From Lineus longissimus (lineage: Eukaryota; Nemertea; Pilidiophora; Heteronemertea; Lineidae), in assembly GCF_910592395.1 (NCBI RefSeq), contig NC_088312.1:1054001-1118000 (forward strand): 64,000 nucleotides of DNA, given 5' to 3'. A program made the position numbers and the translations under genes. Positions within the stretch are counted from its first letter, which is position 1. Every line of letters starts with the position of its first letter. The notes beneath the pieces are model-generated. The model was given only the letters and a program-made list of their open reading frames with translations. It had not been told where the DNA came from and did not search any database. Positions 1 to 11,300 of this stretch are shown one piece after another.

Positions 1-803
1 ACATTCCTGGCGATGGTGACCTTCTCTGTGACAGACGTGCGTTTTCTAATGGCAACGTTGGCGTTTTAGAGATGAAGGGATGGGTTTGCTGTAACAAAAT
101 AGAATACTGAATTATGGTCGAGCCTTGCCTCTACCCAGGAGGAAAGGTCTTCCTGTTCTCCCACAGCAATTAACTCTTGATATCTAATTGTCATCCGCAT
201 AATCAATTCTCTTTCATCGTGATATACGATGGATTAATGAGACAGTGTCCAACCTTTAGCTAATCAACTCGCTGGCAGCCTCGACTAATTCAGTCCAGTG
301 ATGCTGAGAGCGAGCCTAACTGTATCTTTAGATGGTCAATCGAGCTAATGACTAAGGAATGGTTTGCGGCATGGCCTAATGGTTTCTGTCTATGGATGTT
401 AGGTGGGTGTATCACTGGATTGAATTGGAGATGTTTCCTGTGGGTTATAGGTAAATGTGATGTGAGGAACTAAGGCAAAGGTCCCTTGACACCAAAGTAT
501 GAATTGTTGGACTGATATATTTTGACACAGATAATTAAACCATTACATGAAAGGCCGTCTGCTGCAGAATTAGTTAATGATGCAAATTATCACTCTTTAT
601 TACTCATGTTACAGTTTTCTTAATGACGCCTTTAATAGCCGCTCGAGGATTGGATGACGACTAACTCACAAGCGCTAATAATAACATGCACCTGTAATTG
701 GTGTTGGATAACCAGTCGTACTATTCAGTAATAGTGGGCATGACCTTTATAGGGAGACTTTAGACAGGAGCCAGGCAGGATGGCCAGATTTACCCTTATC
801 CAC
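1..803. other. non-coding, no gene seen
   Basis: No splice-bounded open frame or recognisable protein was found on either strand. It may be intron or upstream sequence of the gene whose first visible exon starts at 1338. A C-run lies at its right edge, inside the adjacent MITE. Confidence 0.5.
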
Positions 804-984
804 GCCGGTGTAACAGTATCGAATGCCCCCCCCCCCCCCTGGAAGAAGTGTCCGGCCCTATTGTCTTCTGCAATATGGTTCTATAGAGACCCTGACCGTC
901 AATAGCTCAGAGACTGAAGCGCATAATAGAATCCTTTGTTTCCCGGGCATTCTATCCTAGGACATTTTCAACTTCTTCACCGGC
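804..984. mobile_element. MITE-like element, GCCGGTGTA family, copy 1
   Basis: A 181-bp segment that begins GCCGGTGTAA and ends in the inverse, CACCGGC. It matches 32285-32457 along its whole length, including the run around TGTCCGGCCCTATTGT and the block around CAATAGCTCAGAGA. A run of about 13 C lies near its left end. It has no coding capacity, so it is a non-autonomous element. A clear target-site duplication is not visible. Confidence 0.75.
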
Positions 985-1337
985 ACAGCTTGTCAATCAG
1001 TCACTTCGTCTCTCGTCACACCACCACTGAAACGTCAAGTGCGACCAAACGGCATGCTCTTCCAGCTTCTGGAACGGAATATTTTTTTCCATTTGTCAGC
1101 TCGGTAGCAAATTTGAACAACAGATTTCAACTTGTTTCTTGATTGATGTGCTTCCATCCAATTTCCCCAAACTAGCCACAGAGTAGAAACCAATCAGGTT
1201 GCCTTTGATCTCATTGTCAGAGCCTTGGCTCAACTACAGTTCGATGAGTTTGCCTAATAAAATGAAGAGGCGAACATCGTTGCAATTTTGTTAGATCTGT
1301 CAGTTTTTGATGAAAAACAATTCCATTTTTGTTTCAG
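985..1337. other. non-coding, intron or upstream sequence
   Basis: Nothing recognisable. The stretch ends in a polypyrimidine tract and TTTCAG, which is the acceptor for the exon at 1338. Confidence 0.5.
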
Positions 1338-4300
1338 ATTCCTCGTCCGTGTTGGACATGGAGAGCGATGACCATGCAGCACGCATGACCCATCAGGAAC
1401 TCTTCGTCATTTATAACTTCTTTGAACACATTCCTCCACCGCCGTTGTTCCGCTCCTTCAAGGAAGGGTTCCTTCACGTGGCTCATGTGATACAGCAACA
1501 TCCGCAGTTTGTGGAGGGGATGCTGCTACGTGATGTCAATGAAAGACGTAAGTAGAATTTGGAATCTCATTTCCCACTACAATTCATTTCATTATTCATG
1601 TGGGTCAAAACTTGCCATTGTGCAGTTTCGTATGTGCTGGGATCGGGAACCCAACTGTCAATTGAAGGGGTGGCCTACTCATCCTTTTGTAAATCTGAGT
1701 AGAATATATTTTTTATATACCGGGTGAAAAATCACCTTCCGAAAACGTACAGACTGGACAAAAAATACTCTGCTCCGCCTTCTTGACTGGCACTTACGGA
1801 TCTCCGATGATTCATTCCTGGGGAAATTGGTTTCCATTTGGAGAATTAGATGTGATCGTCTATTTTTGGCGTTTGCCTGATGCACGATAATGCATTTTGT
1901 GTGGGTGAAAATTGCCACTTATGGGCTTTGTTACTATTGGTTTATTGGCAAACTGAGAATACTTTAGACTGATGGAGTATCTTAAATGTCAAAATGAACA
2001 ACAATGTAAATTATTAACAAGGCTAGAAATGGAGATTGAAAGTATCCGAGTGTGCGTTTTGAGACATGAGTCACATTTTTGGCAATTTTTTCTTTCCTAT
2101 AGAGGAATTGACTACCTTAAGGAAATGTGGCGGTTTGTAACCCAATATAGATCGAGTTACTTCAGTTACGAAATGAAATCGGTCAGCACTGTTTCAGCCT
2201 ATTGTTGTGATTGTTCCCCACAGTTATGTAGTGAATCACCTGTCACCGAATCAATATGTGTATTGATCATTTCATTCTGTGTAGTAAGGAGAGTTGCTTG
2301 TATGTGTATTGTGTTTTCTTGCCGTGTTGGTTGCTCTCGTTGACCAGTTGATCAACGTTAATGCTGACATGTATGGATAAAGCCAAAATAAATGACCAAG
2401 TTAGAACACTTTAGGTTTGATACTGATGCTGACATGGTAAAAGTGGCGGCCATATATGGTCAATAGATCCTGTCGTTTCCCAGAGAACTGTTGTTGTTTT
2501 GATCCGTGCCCAAATCAGATTACTCCAGATCATTGTCCTTGGCAACTTTCGAAGTCACAATACCAAGGCAATTCTTGCTTTTATCTGTACCCAAGAAAGT
2601 CGTGTTCAACAGCAGCTCTGCCTTCGTAGTTTTCAGGCATTACCATGGAGACGAAAAATACTTTTGTTCCAATAACAGCCTGAGTGACTTTATCAGCTGG
2701 TAGATATTCACTGACAGCGACATCACTTGTAATCTGCGGTAACTTGATTTTCTTTAAAACACAGCAATATCAGGTTGTTCTTTCAATGAAATCAGAGGAA
2801 CGCATTGGAGTTCTATGTCTATATATCAAGAGTGGCCTTATGAATGTTAATCTTGAGTACATGTACGTGTATAGTGTTCTTCATATCGTTCTGGCCAAAG
2901 GTACCGAGTTCAACTCGGGAATGAGACCACATCACAGCCTAACCAATGCTCTTTGACGGTGTCAACTAAAGCCGGTCAACTGTGACACCGGCTGTTCAAG
3001 GCTGTGTTACCAGAGTCTTTCAAGACTGTGGTGTAACATACTATTGTGATCACATTATTATGCTTTAGTAATTAACAGCAGGTCAGCAATATTGAAGCTA
3101 ACATTGGTTTGGGAACGGGAGAAATGATCACCACACCATAATTTACTAAACCCCAAACTACTTCCAATTACAGCCCAATTTGTATTGCCCCCTCTTTGTT
3201 CCAATGTTTGTTTTGGGATTTTGAGTCTCCTTTATGTTTATGTGATACATGCAGCTTCATGGGTCAGCCAATACATTTGGCCAGATCTATCGGAAAAACA
3301 CTTTATACGGCTTCCGAGGATATGGCTTCAGGCTTCGAAGAGTTGGTTCATTCTGGTTCATTCCCAGGGGTTCATTCCAGTTCTTGATATTGATCTGATT
3401 CAGCCAGCGGGTGATTCGATCAAGGCGAACTCGCTAATTACGAATATCAATCACAAGAAGCAAGTGGTATGGCGAGCCACAGGAGTTTCCTGCTCATTCA
3501 ACGTCGTTGCTTGCTTTATTCTGAGGGCATCAGGTTGGTGTTCTGAGTGAAATTAACGTCCACTTTCATGTTGGGAGATTGAATTGATTTATTCATAATT
3601 CCCTTGGATCATGAGAAAGTCGTGTCTAGCTTTGGATCTGACCTTTTGTAACTGAATCATGACTTAATTAAGAACATCTTGCTATGGATTTGAGGCATAG
3701 TCAATGAAACATTTTGGTGGCAATAACTATCACTGCATGCAAAATGAAGATAAGTGAATAAAACAGTTCTGCTGGTTTCACCAGCAGTATATGCCACTGA
3801 CGTGACTGAGCATTTTTTTCAACTCTGTTCCTAATTCCAAACCAGAACTGGAACTTTATTGCCAGCTGTAGTATTATCAACTACTGAATGTGTCGCCTAT
3901 GACGTCATGAAACATTGGCAGTTTGGAATCTATCTATATATGTATGAACATCATTGGATTGTTTGAGTATTCATGTCCGTCCACTTTGTCCTTTCTTTAC
4001 TGAGGACGGATCCCATTGTTAAGGGCCTCCTGCTCAACAGCGCTGACTAACCTTTGATGTTTGAATGAAGCGTGTTGTCTTGTATAGTGCCGGATGACAT
4101 GACAGATGCCAACAGGGGAATGCGAGGCTGCTGTGTTATTCCTTGGACGTCCATAAAGAATGACATGCGAGAGTGGAACGTGAAAGCTTTCCTGCCAGTG
4201 TTCTTGAGTTAACGTGACAGGCCTGACTAATAGGGGATTTTGTTTGATGTGTTCGAGAGATGCAGTGGTAACCGCCAACGTGGTTTCATCTATTTTTGCA

Positions 4301-5829
4301 CGATGTGCCAAAGAAGAAAACACGTCTCTTGTTTGAGGTCTGTTTCTTGGAAGCTTGTCAAAATGACTTGCTTAATCTTTCTTTCTGACTTGAGAGTGTT
4401 GTGTTATGAAAGACCGTTGTTGGACAACAAAAGAAGGCACTGGTTTACTGGCACTGTTCTTAATTAAGACATGATTCAGTCATAAAAGGTCAGATCCAAA
4501 GCTAGACCCGACTTTCATCCTGCTATGGTGAAGTTGAACATGTATTAACCTTACTAAAACGACAAGCTTACGCTATACCTCTACCACCTTGTCGATAGTT
4601 TACTGTTATCATAATCCAACCGATCTGTCCACCTGGTCCCATTCTTCATTATCTGCCTGCCTCAGTAAGCCGATCCGACCCTGGCACCTAAGGACACCGC
4701 ATTACATGTATTTCATTCCAAGATAATTTTCTGGTAGAAGAAACTTGGCCGCCCGATACCAATATATTGTATGATTATTAAGTTATCGCAATGTATCATG
4801 TGGCGGGTCGTTGGTCACCAGAGTCTCGTACTACTCAGTGGACAGATGTGATTTGTGGTGGTATAGAGCAGAGGTGATTTGTGGTGGTATAGAGCAGAGG
4901 TGATTTGTGGTGGTATAGAGCAGAGGTGATTTGTGGTGGTATAGAGCAGAGGTGATTTCGATTTGGTTTCGTTGATCAGTAAATCAGGGTTATGGTCGAA
5001 ATCCTTAGATCTGAAAAGGGCATTTCAGGTCTGTATTTCAGCATTTCAACAAAAATTGAAAATATTCTTTATCGTTTGTACATTTCAGCCAGATTTCCAT
5101 ATATAAACTATGCTGTCTTCAATACAACAAAACAAGGCTCATTCCAACATGATCCAAGTTGGATCAAGGTTATTCATGAAGGTCATGGAAATGAACAAAT
5201 CCACCATCAAGGTAGGAGCTTATTGCCTTTAAAGCTATGTTACTTCTTAACAATTAAACGAGGGTTATTATAAAGCAACGTCAATTCACGGTTTGTACAA
5301 AACAAAGGGAAGTGTATTAAGCAACACAAAAAGTGAGCTACCAGTGGCTTAATCATGTAGCTTACTGAACGGCTCTCTCTCGGGGTTTTCGTTCACATGG
5401 TGTGCTTAACATTCTTATATTACTGAAACACCTTATAATGATCAATACATTTCTTCTTCAGCTGGTTTCATTGAGACGAGAACTCTTGGTGCACCAGACG
5501 TCACTTCACTACCAAAGCAACCCTCCAACCAAATGACAGCTTACTTAGTTACCGCGTTCAAAGCAGAGGGCGACCCCGACAGACTTGATAAGATGTGGGC
5601 AACTTGGAGTGGTGCTGATTTCGTTCAGGCGCATCTTGCCGCTGAATTACAACTCAAACGGATCACGTTACATAAACGAATTGTACAACATGGGACATTT
5701 ATGTATGTGTTGATGTGCGAACTCGGTGCTGGAGTGACATACCTCAATCGTGCAAGAGACTTCGTTGAGAGACTAAATGAAAGAAAGTGTGGATTTTCTG
5801 CACTTTATGTAATCGATGAAAGATACTAG
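1338..5829 (+). CDS. 3' part of gene with two tandem ABM-like alpha/beta barrel repeats
   Basis: Partial gene. Exons: 1338-1547 (acceptor TTTCAG, donor C|GTAAGT), 5089-5211 (CATTTCAG, G|GTAGGA) and 5462-5829 ending in TAG. Both junctions fit phase 1, giving one continuous frame of about 233 codons; the 5' end is outside or not found. The protein appears to hold two copies of the same fold. Repeat 1 has strand LFVIYNFF, a helix (RSFKEGFLHVAHVIQQ), PQFVEGMLLRD, then strand FPYINYAVF. Repeat 2 has strand AYLVTAF, a helix (DRLDKMWATWSGADFVQAHL), ITLHKR, then FMYVLMCEL, and ends LYVIDERY. This strand-helix-strand-strand order is that of dimeric alpha+beta barrel (ABM/heme-monooxygenase-like) domains. 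That assignment rests on pattern, not on a search. I cannot name the gene or its reaction. Confidence 0.6.
3611..4519. mobile_element. element bounded by long imperfect inverted repeats
   Basis: The left arm (3611-3674) and right arm (about 4455-4519) are reverse complements over about 62 bp with a few mismatches; both contain CTAGCTTTGGATCTGACC or its complement. They enclose about 780 bp with no recognisable transposase. The element sits in the intron 1548-5088. A non-autonomous DNA transposon or a secondary inversion are both possible. Confidence 0.65.
4848..4958. repeat. 26-bp tandem repeat, about 4 copies
   Basis: The unit GTGATTTGTGGTGGTATAGA plus GCAGAG is repeated four times almost without change, in the intron of the 5' gene, 31 bp before the next open stretch. 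Confidence 0.9.
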
Positions 5830-7012
5830 GACCGAAAGAGAGATTTGGGTTGTAGCTGGAATACGGTTTTGTCGTGTTAAGAAAGGACTTAAGTGATCTC
5901 ATTCCGCTGCCTGGTTGTGACATTGTCCTTGTGAAACCGTGAAACACTGCCATTATAAAGCGTGATTACCGGTATCTGTTATAAAGGGATCAGGTTGGGC
6001 TTGCCTCGGTCTGTTCATACATCACACCAAATTTGTTGACTATTGGTTGGGAAAAGAATGGAAATGAAATATGTGCTCCATGTGACTAGATTGTTTGGAA
6101 ATGGCATGATCATTGGGTTTGACAATGGGAGAAGAGGATTATTGAGGCAAATAAGGGATAGTTTGTGGGAACCCCAGCAACCCTTCATTGGCATGGTGGG
6201 GATTCAAATTTAAACACTGGTTACTGGCCATAATAGATTCGTCGGAATCATTTGTTTAGAAGATTATCAGAGGGGCCAAACGGCACTCCTTTCAGTTTCT
6301 TTTGCCCCTCAATTTCTTCAGACACAGAGCTCACAAGGAATCCGGAATGTCTGTTGTGGCCCATGCCAGGTATATAATAGCATGGTGCTTAATTGTTCCT
6401 GTGATCCATGTGAATTAGAGCCTAATCTTTTTATGTTCATCCTGACATAATCAGTGTCTCTTGATATTTTGGAAGTAGGAGTATCAAAAACTTGTATCTC
6501 AGGATGTTGTATGTTAGGCTAAAATGCAATTAAAGAGGACAAGGTGAATGTGTTGGCTGTAATCATAGTTCAATATGTATGTTCTGTATAGAGGGGATTG
6601 TGGTACCCATTGGTCATCCTGATATAACCAGTGATTTTCAACATCGCCTCTTGATATTTCGGTAGGAATATCAAAAACCCGTATCTCAGGATGCCCATTG
6701 GTAGATTCACCGTGGGTCACATATCTCGAAATTTGTGGAGACTAGATCATCCGTTAACCCCTGTATGAGAACTAATATGCTTGTTCCAAAAAAATGTATT
6801 GGCTGAGTAACGCTGTCAAACATGGTGAAAGGCAGGCTTCCCAGTTGTGTTGTGATGCACGCCTATTTTGTAGTACATGTGTAGAATTTCTGTCAGTGTG
6901 CGGACTCACTCCCTAATAGCTCTCACAAGTAGAACTAGAATGTCCCCTCGAGAAGGTAAATAAACAGTATTACTTTTTTTAGCCCTTGCCTTGCGTACTT
7001 TATTGGTGATGA
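5830..7012. other. non-coding, 3' UTR and intergenic
   Basis: Follows the stop codon of the 5' gene. An AATAAA-type hexamer occurs close to 6960. It contains two copies of a small inverted-end repeat (listed separately) and no supportable gene. Confidence 0.5.
6438..6693. repeat. two copies of a small foldback repeat
   Basis: 6438-6506 and 6615-6693 are similar, in the same orientation. Each starts CATCCTGA and ends TCAGGATG, and each has an internal TTGATATT...ATATCAA palindrome. They look like short MITE remnants or a duplicated foldback. Confidence 0.6.
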
Positions 7013-7484
7013 TCTTCAGAGCAGTCGGAGATGTCTGTCTCCGTGAAGGATCTCACCTTTCATAGGAGACTGTCTTCAGAGCAGTCAGAGATGAATGTCT
7101 CTGTGAAGGATCTCACCTTTCATAAGAGACTGTCTTCAGAGCAGTCGGAGATGTCTATCTCTGTGAAGGATCTCATCTTTTAGAGGAGACTGTCTTCAGG
7201 GCAGTCGGAGATGACTGTCTCTGTGAAGGATCTCATCTTTTAGAGGAGACTGTCTTCAGAGCAGTCGGAGATGACTGTCTCTGTGAAGGATCTCATATTT
7301 TAGAGGAGACTGTCTTCAGAGCAGTCAGATATGTCTGTCTCTGTGAAGGATCTCACCTTTCATAGGAAACTGTCTTCAGAGCAGTCGGAGACGACCACCT
7401 CTATGAAGGATCTCATCTTTTAGAGGAGACTGTCCTCAGAGCAGTCAGCGTTGACCGTCTCTGTGAAGGATCTCACCTTCTAGT
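7013..7484. repeat. 60-bp minisatellite, 8 units
   Basis: Eight consecutive units of exactly 60 bp begin TCTTCAGAGCAGTCGGAGAT and contain GTGAAGGATCTCA. A further degenerate unit occurs near 7649-7710. The 60-bp unit keeps a frame of 20 codons, but units 3, 4, 5 and 7 carry an in-frame TAG, so it is not read as coding. Confidence 0.95.
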
Positions 7485-8390
7485 TTAGGGAAACTGACTT
7501 ATAATCAGTCAGAAATGAACGTATATCAGGACCGGATTGCATCTTTAAAAGAGACAGTCTGCAGTTTCTCTTGCATAAGGCTTCCCGACGTGTGGGAGGA
7601 CTCAAGATACCTGCATCAAGTCTCTTGTCCCTCCAGTTGTCCCATGAGTGTCTTCAGACCAGTCGGAGATCGATGTCTTTGAGAATGTTCCCAACTTTAA
7701 GAGGAGACTGACTTAAAACAGTCTCTTACAACACGAGCCAAATTCTTTGAAAGTGATCAGGTCTCTGGATGAGACTGCCCTTTCAAGCATGTTCTGGTGA
7801 AAGCCCAGCATATTTAAGTAGTTTCTTCCTCCACGATTACACTAAAGGAATACCAGTGGAAGGTCTCCACAGAACTTATGGAAATGAATGTACTGTAATT
7901 GAAACAAATCATTTTGATTGAGCATCATTTAATACCATTATTCCTTTACAAACAACGATAAGAGATATATTTACAATAAATATTTCATAAAAACAAAGCT
8001 TCACCAAATAGAACATGATCATTACACTGCTGAAATAGACAAACAAGTGACAAGTTCTATAAATAGACATGAACTGGATGGAATGGTCTAACATGATTCA
8101 AGTAGATGTCTTCGATTGTTTTGCAGATGTTTCTCTCTGAAGAAGTGAGCAATGGTGAGATAATCCAACTTGTCCAATTGTGATTAATACAAAACGATTT
8201 AATTGGCACAAAACTCAAGTGACAAAGAACAGGGGTAAAGTGGTTGTGGTATTTATCATTTTTCACTCCACCTTGATATTTTCAGTCCATACAAATGCAT
8301 AGTGAGCCACCGTGAGTATGTCAAGATTAGTAACAAAGATCTGAATCCCGAGCTGCCCTGTTGTGTGGGTCCACATCATCGGCAGGCACA
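7485..8390. other. non-coding; 3' flank of the minus-strand coiled-coil gene
   Basis: Holds decayed minisatellite sequence up to about 7710, then AT-rich sequence. On the minus strand it is the 3' UTR region of the gene ending at 8391. ATTAAA on the minus strand (near 8199 and 7927) could serve as the poly(A) signal. No other gene was seen. Confidence 0.45.
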
Positions 8391-11300
8391 TCACGTATTT
8401 ACGGCCATCGGTTTATTCTCTTTCATGTAGTTGGTCCAGAGAGAGCTCAGTTGCTTAGCCTCCTGTCATAAAGTGAGGGAGCATTGATTAAAGGAAGCAA
8501 TTACAGAATGAGAACTCTCACATAAGGAATCAAGACACTACAATACAAGATGATTCTTCAGACACTCAGCAATCAGGAGATCAGGATGTTGATTCCAAGT
8601 CCCCTTTCCCATCATCATCCTTTCAAAATGTCTTGTTTCGGAAATAACTTTGAAATAGAGACTGAAGTCATGAGCCAAGTGGGCCAGATGAAGTTATGCC
8701 AAATGGCCAACAGGTGGCTCTTCTATTTCATAGATTTGAGAACTTACATGTAAACAAAGCTCTCATGAGTGAAACAGAAATAAGATTGACAGAACCTTAC
8801 CATAATTTTCTCCTCGGGACACTGCTCCAGAAGTTCATTCATAGTGAGTGGTATTGACTTTTCTCTACTTATGATGGGCATTGGTTTTGATCTGGAAAAG
8901 TTACATGGAAAATGAGAAGATTGTCAGAAGGCCTTGAACAAAGATAATGTGTCTACACCAGTATCTGTACAAAATGATAGTCAACCAGAATCAGTCACGG
9001 ATTAGGCTAGCTGGGTCCGAGTGTTCAGTTCATGTCATCTTACCTGGCCTCAGACTCCTCCGGTCGCATCTGCCATGTTTTACTAGACGGTGCGCTAACA
9101 CCGCTGCCGGTTCGATCGGTAATCTCCTCGGTGTGTGTCTGGTGCGTGATGAAAGACTGCCGCGTCTGCACCTCGGATTCCCGCTCCTCCGGTATCGTGG
9201 CAATGCCATACTTTCCTGGCGGCCAAGACTGATCGGTATGTGTCAGGAAGAAATGATCAATGTTGGCTTCATCATGGAAGGGGCTTGGTTTTAATGCGTA
9301 ATGGCTCGTCTGAAATGAGACAGGCACAATGTGAAAATACATGAACATAACTGCACAAGAATATGACAAAAGTGACAGAAAGTATGATCTTTCCCTCGGC
9401 ATATCAGACAACTCAAATAACTGTAATCTATTCAGAGTATTTAGTGTTTAATCAGAGGCAGCAGATGCAATCCAAAATCATCCTGGATGTTGATGTTCTG
9501 TGACATCCAGCAAATGGGGTAAAATCATGGAAGCATTCTTGCAAATAAGACCACTTACTTTGTCACTGACATTGGGGCCTTCCATCAACAGGAATAAGTC
9601 ATCTGGGTCATGTTTGTCTAAAATTCTGAAAAAGAAAATCAAACAGTTTGTGAATTGGATTGCCAAATATAGACTCTTCAGAACTTTTGCCATGTTGAAG
9701 AAAATGTCTTTTTCAAAGCCAGGAGCCAGGAACAATAATTCCATGAAGTGAACACACAAGCAAATATCCATCAAAAAACATATCAGACAATCAAAAATAA
9801 CATACCTGTTTGCTGATGCTGTATTTGCCATGGCAAGTTGATACATTTTCTGTATTTTACGAAGGAAGACTCGTCTCTCTCGTTCTCTATTGGCCAAATC
9901 AGCTTTCCGTCTTTCCTGCAAGGTTAAAAAAATGTCATATGAAGTTAGATTTGAGCTAATGGGCCTTGGTGACTGAAAATATGAATCAAGCAAGTAACTT
10001 TAAAAGAGTACTGTTGGTCAAATCATGAGAGTCACACACCACAAGAAGACCAAATGCCATCACAGCAGCAGAAAAGGAAAGCTACTCACCTCAACAAGAT
10101 CAGGCGGTGGCTTGGCCAGACTCATTGTGAAGCAGTGCAATTTAGGCATCTCAACCTAAAGAAACAAAGACACAACATAAGTTACCACCAAGTACTGAAA
10201 CCTCAACGAAAACTGTTATATCACCAACAACTGTTGGGCAAACATTTTGACAATGATGACAACTGACTTCTTAGGTCAGCAAATAAAGTTTTACTGAGCT
10301 TGCTAACAATGTTGCCTTTAGTCCTTGCAACAGCACTGATTGCAGTCTAAACTCGCCGACAGACCTGAGTAACTTTGTGATCTACCCACCCTTGGAAACT
10401 GTATTTCTACTTCATCTTTCGTCTTTCTGGCCTGTGAATTCATAGAGCCACGTCTTCGTTCCTTGTCTCTTGTGGGCTGCCGGAAGTCAAGAGAAAATGT
10501 TGACAAAATGTTGACAAAATGTGACACTACAGGCTAACTATTGTACTTGAGCCAACAAGCAAATCTAACTTATTAGAAAGAGAAGACTTGCACTAAAGAG
10601 AAGGGAACGGATCCTTATCTCAACCACCAGGGAGGCCAGATTCTGTTGGGAGTGTTTATATGCAGACCATGGAAAGGTTTGCTGGGGCTACATGTACCTG
10701 TCTGTTTTGTCACAATCAACTTTCACACAAAGACGACATGTTTGTGTCCCAAATCTTACCTTGTAAATATGTTGAGCCTGCTGTGTGACAGCCCATCTCC
10801 CAGTCTGTTGCTCCCGGGTACTTGGTCTCGACTCTGAGACTTCTTCGATTTGATACAAGTTGAGGTTGGTGGCAGGTTGCTGAGTGTCATCCAAGCTGTT
10901 GATGGAGTCCTGGTCTGTAAAGCTGAAATTCTCTGATGAATCACCACCTAGCACTGGAAGAGAAGAGATTCAATGACATCAGATTCCCACTCAGCTGAGA
11001 GACTGCTGGGTTTCTCAGGAGGAAAACATGTCAATTCTTATCAATCAGGACTCAGAAAGAAGTCAAATCCTAGCCAAAATAAAACAGATCAGCCCGGGTG
11101 GTGATGCAAATTCCAACTTACTAGATAACAAATTATTTTGAATTCCACGTCTCTGTGAATCGTCTTTGATGCTTGTGGGGATATTCAACTCCTTTGACCA
11201 GAATAATTCAGAGTCGGTCAACGTTTTTAATTTGCCTTCCTTTGCAAGCTTTCGTTCTCTGGCCAGAATCTGAAACAAAGAAGAAACAGAATGATTTATT

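Noticed and set aside
3997-4323. 108-codon minus-strand frame as a transposase
   Set aside because: No catalytic DDE pattern or family motif is visible. Mentioned only as a possible decayed fragment.
7013-7484. 60-bp repeat as a coding repeat (20 residues per unit)
   Set aside because: At least four units have an in-frame TAG and no flanking splice sites support an exon.
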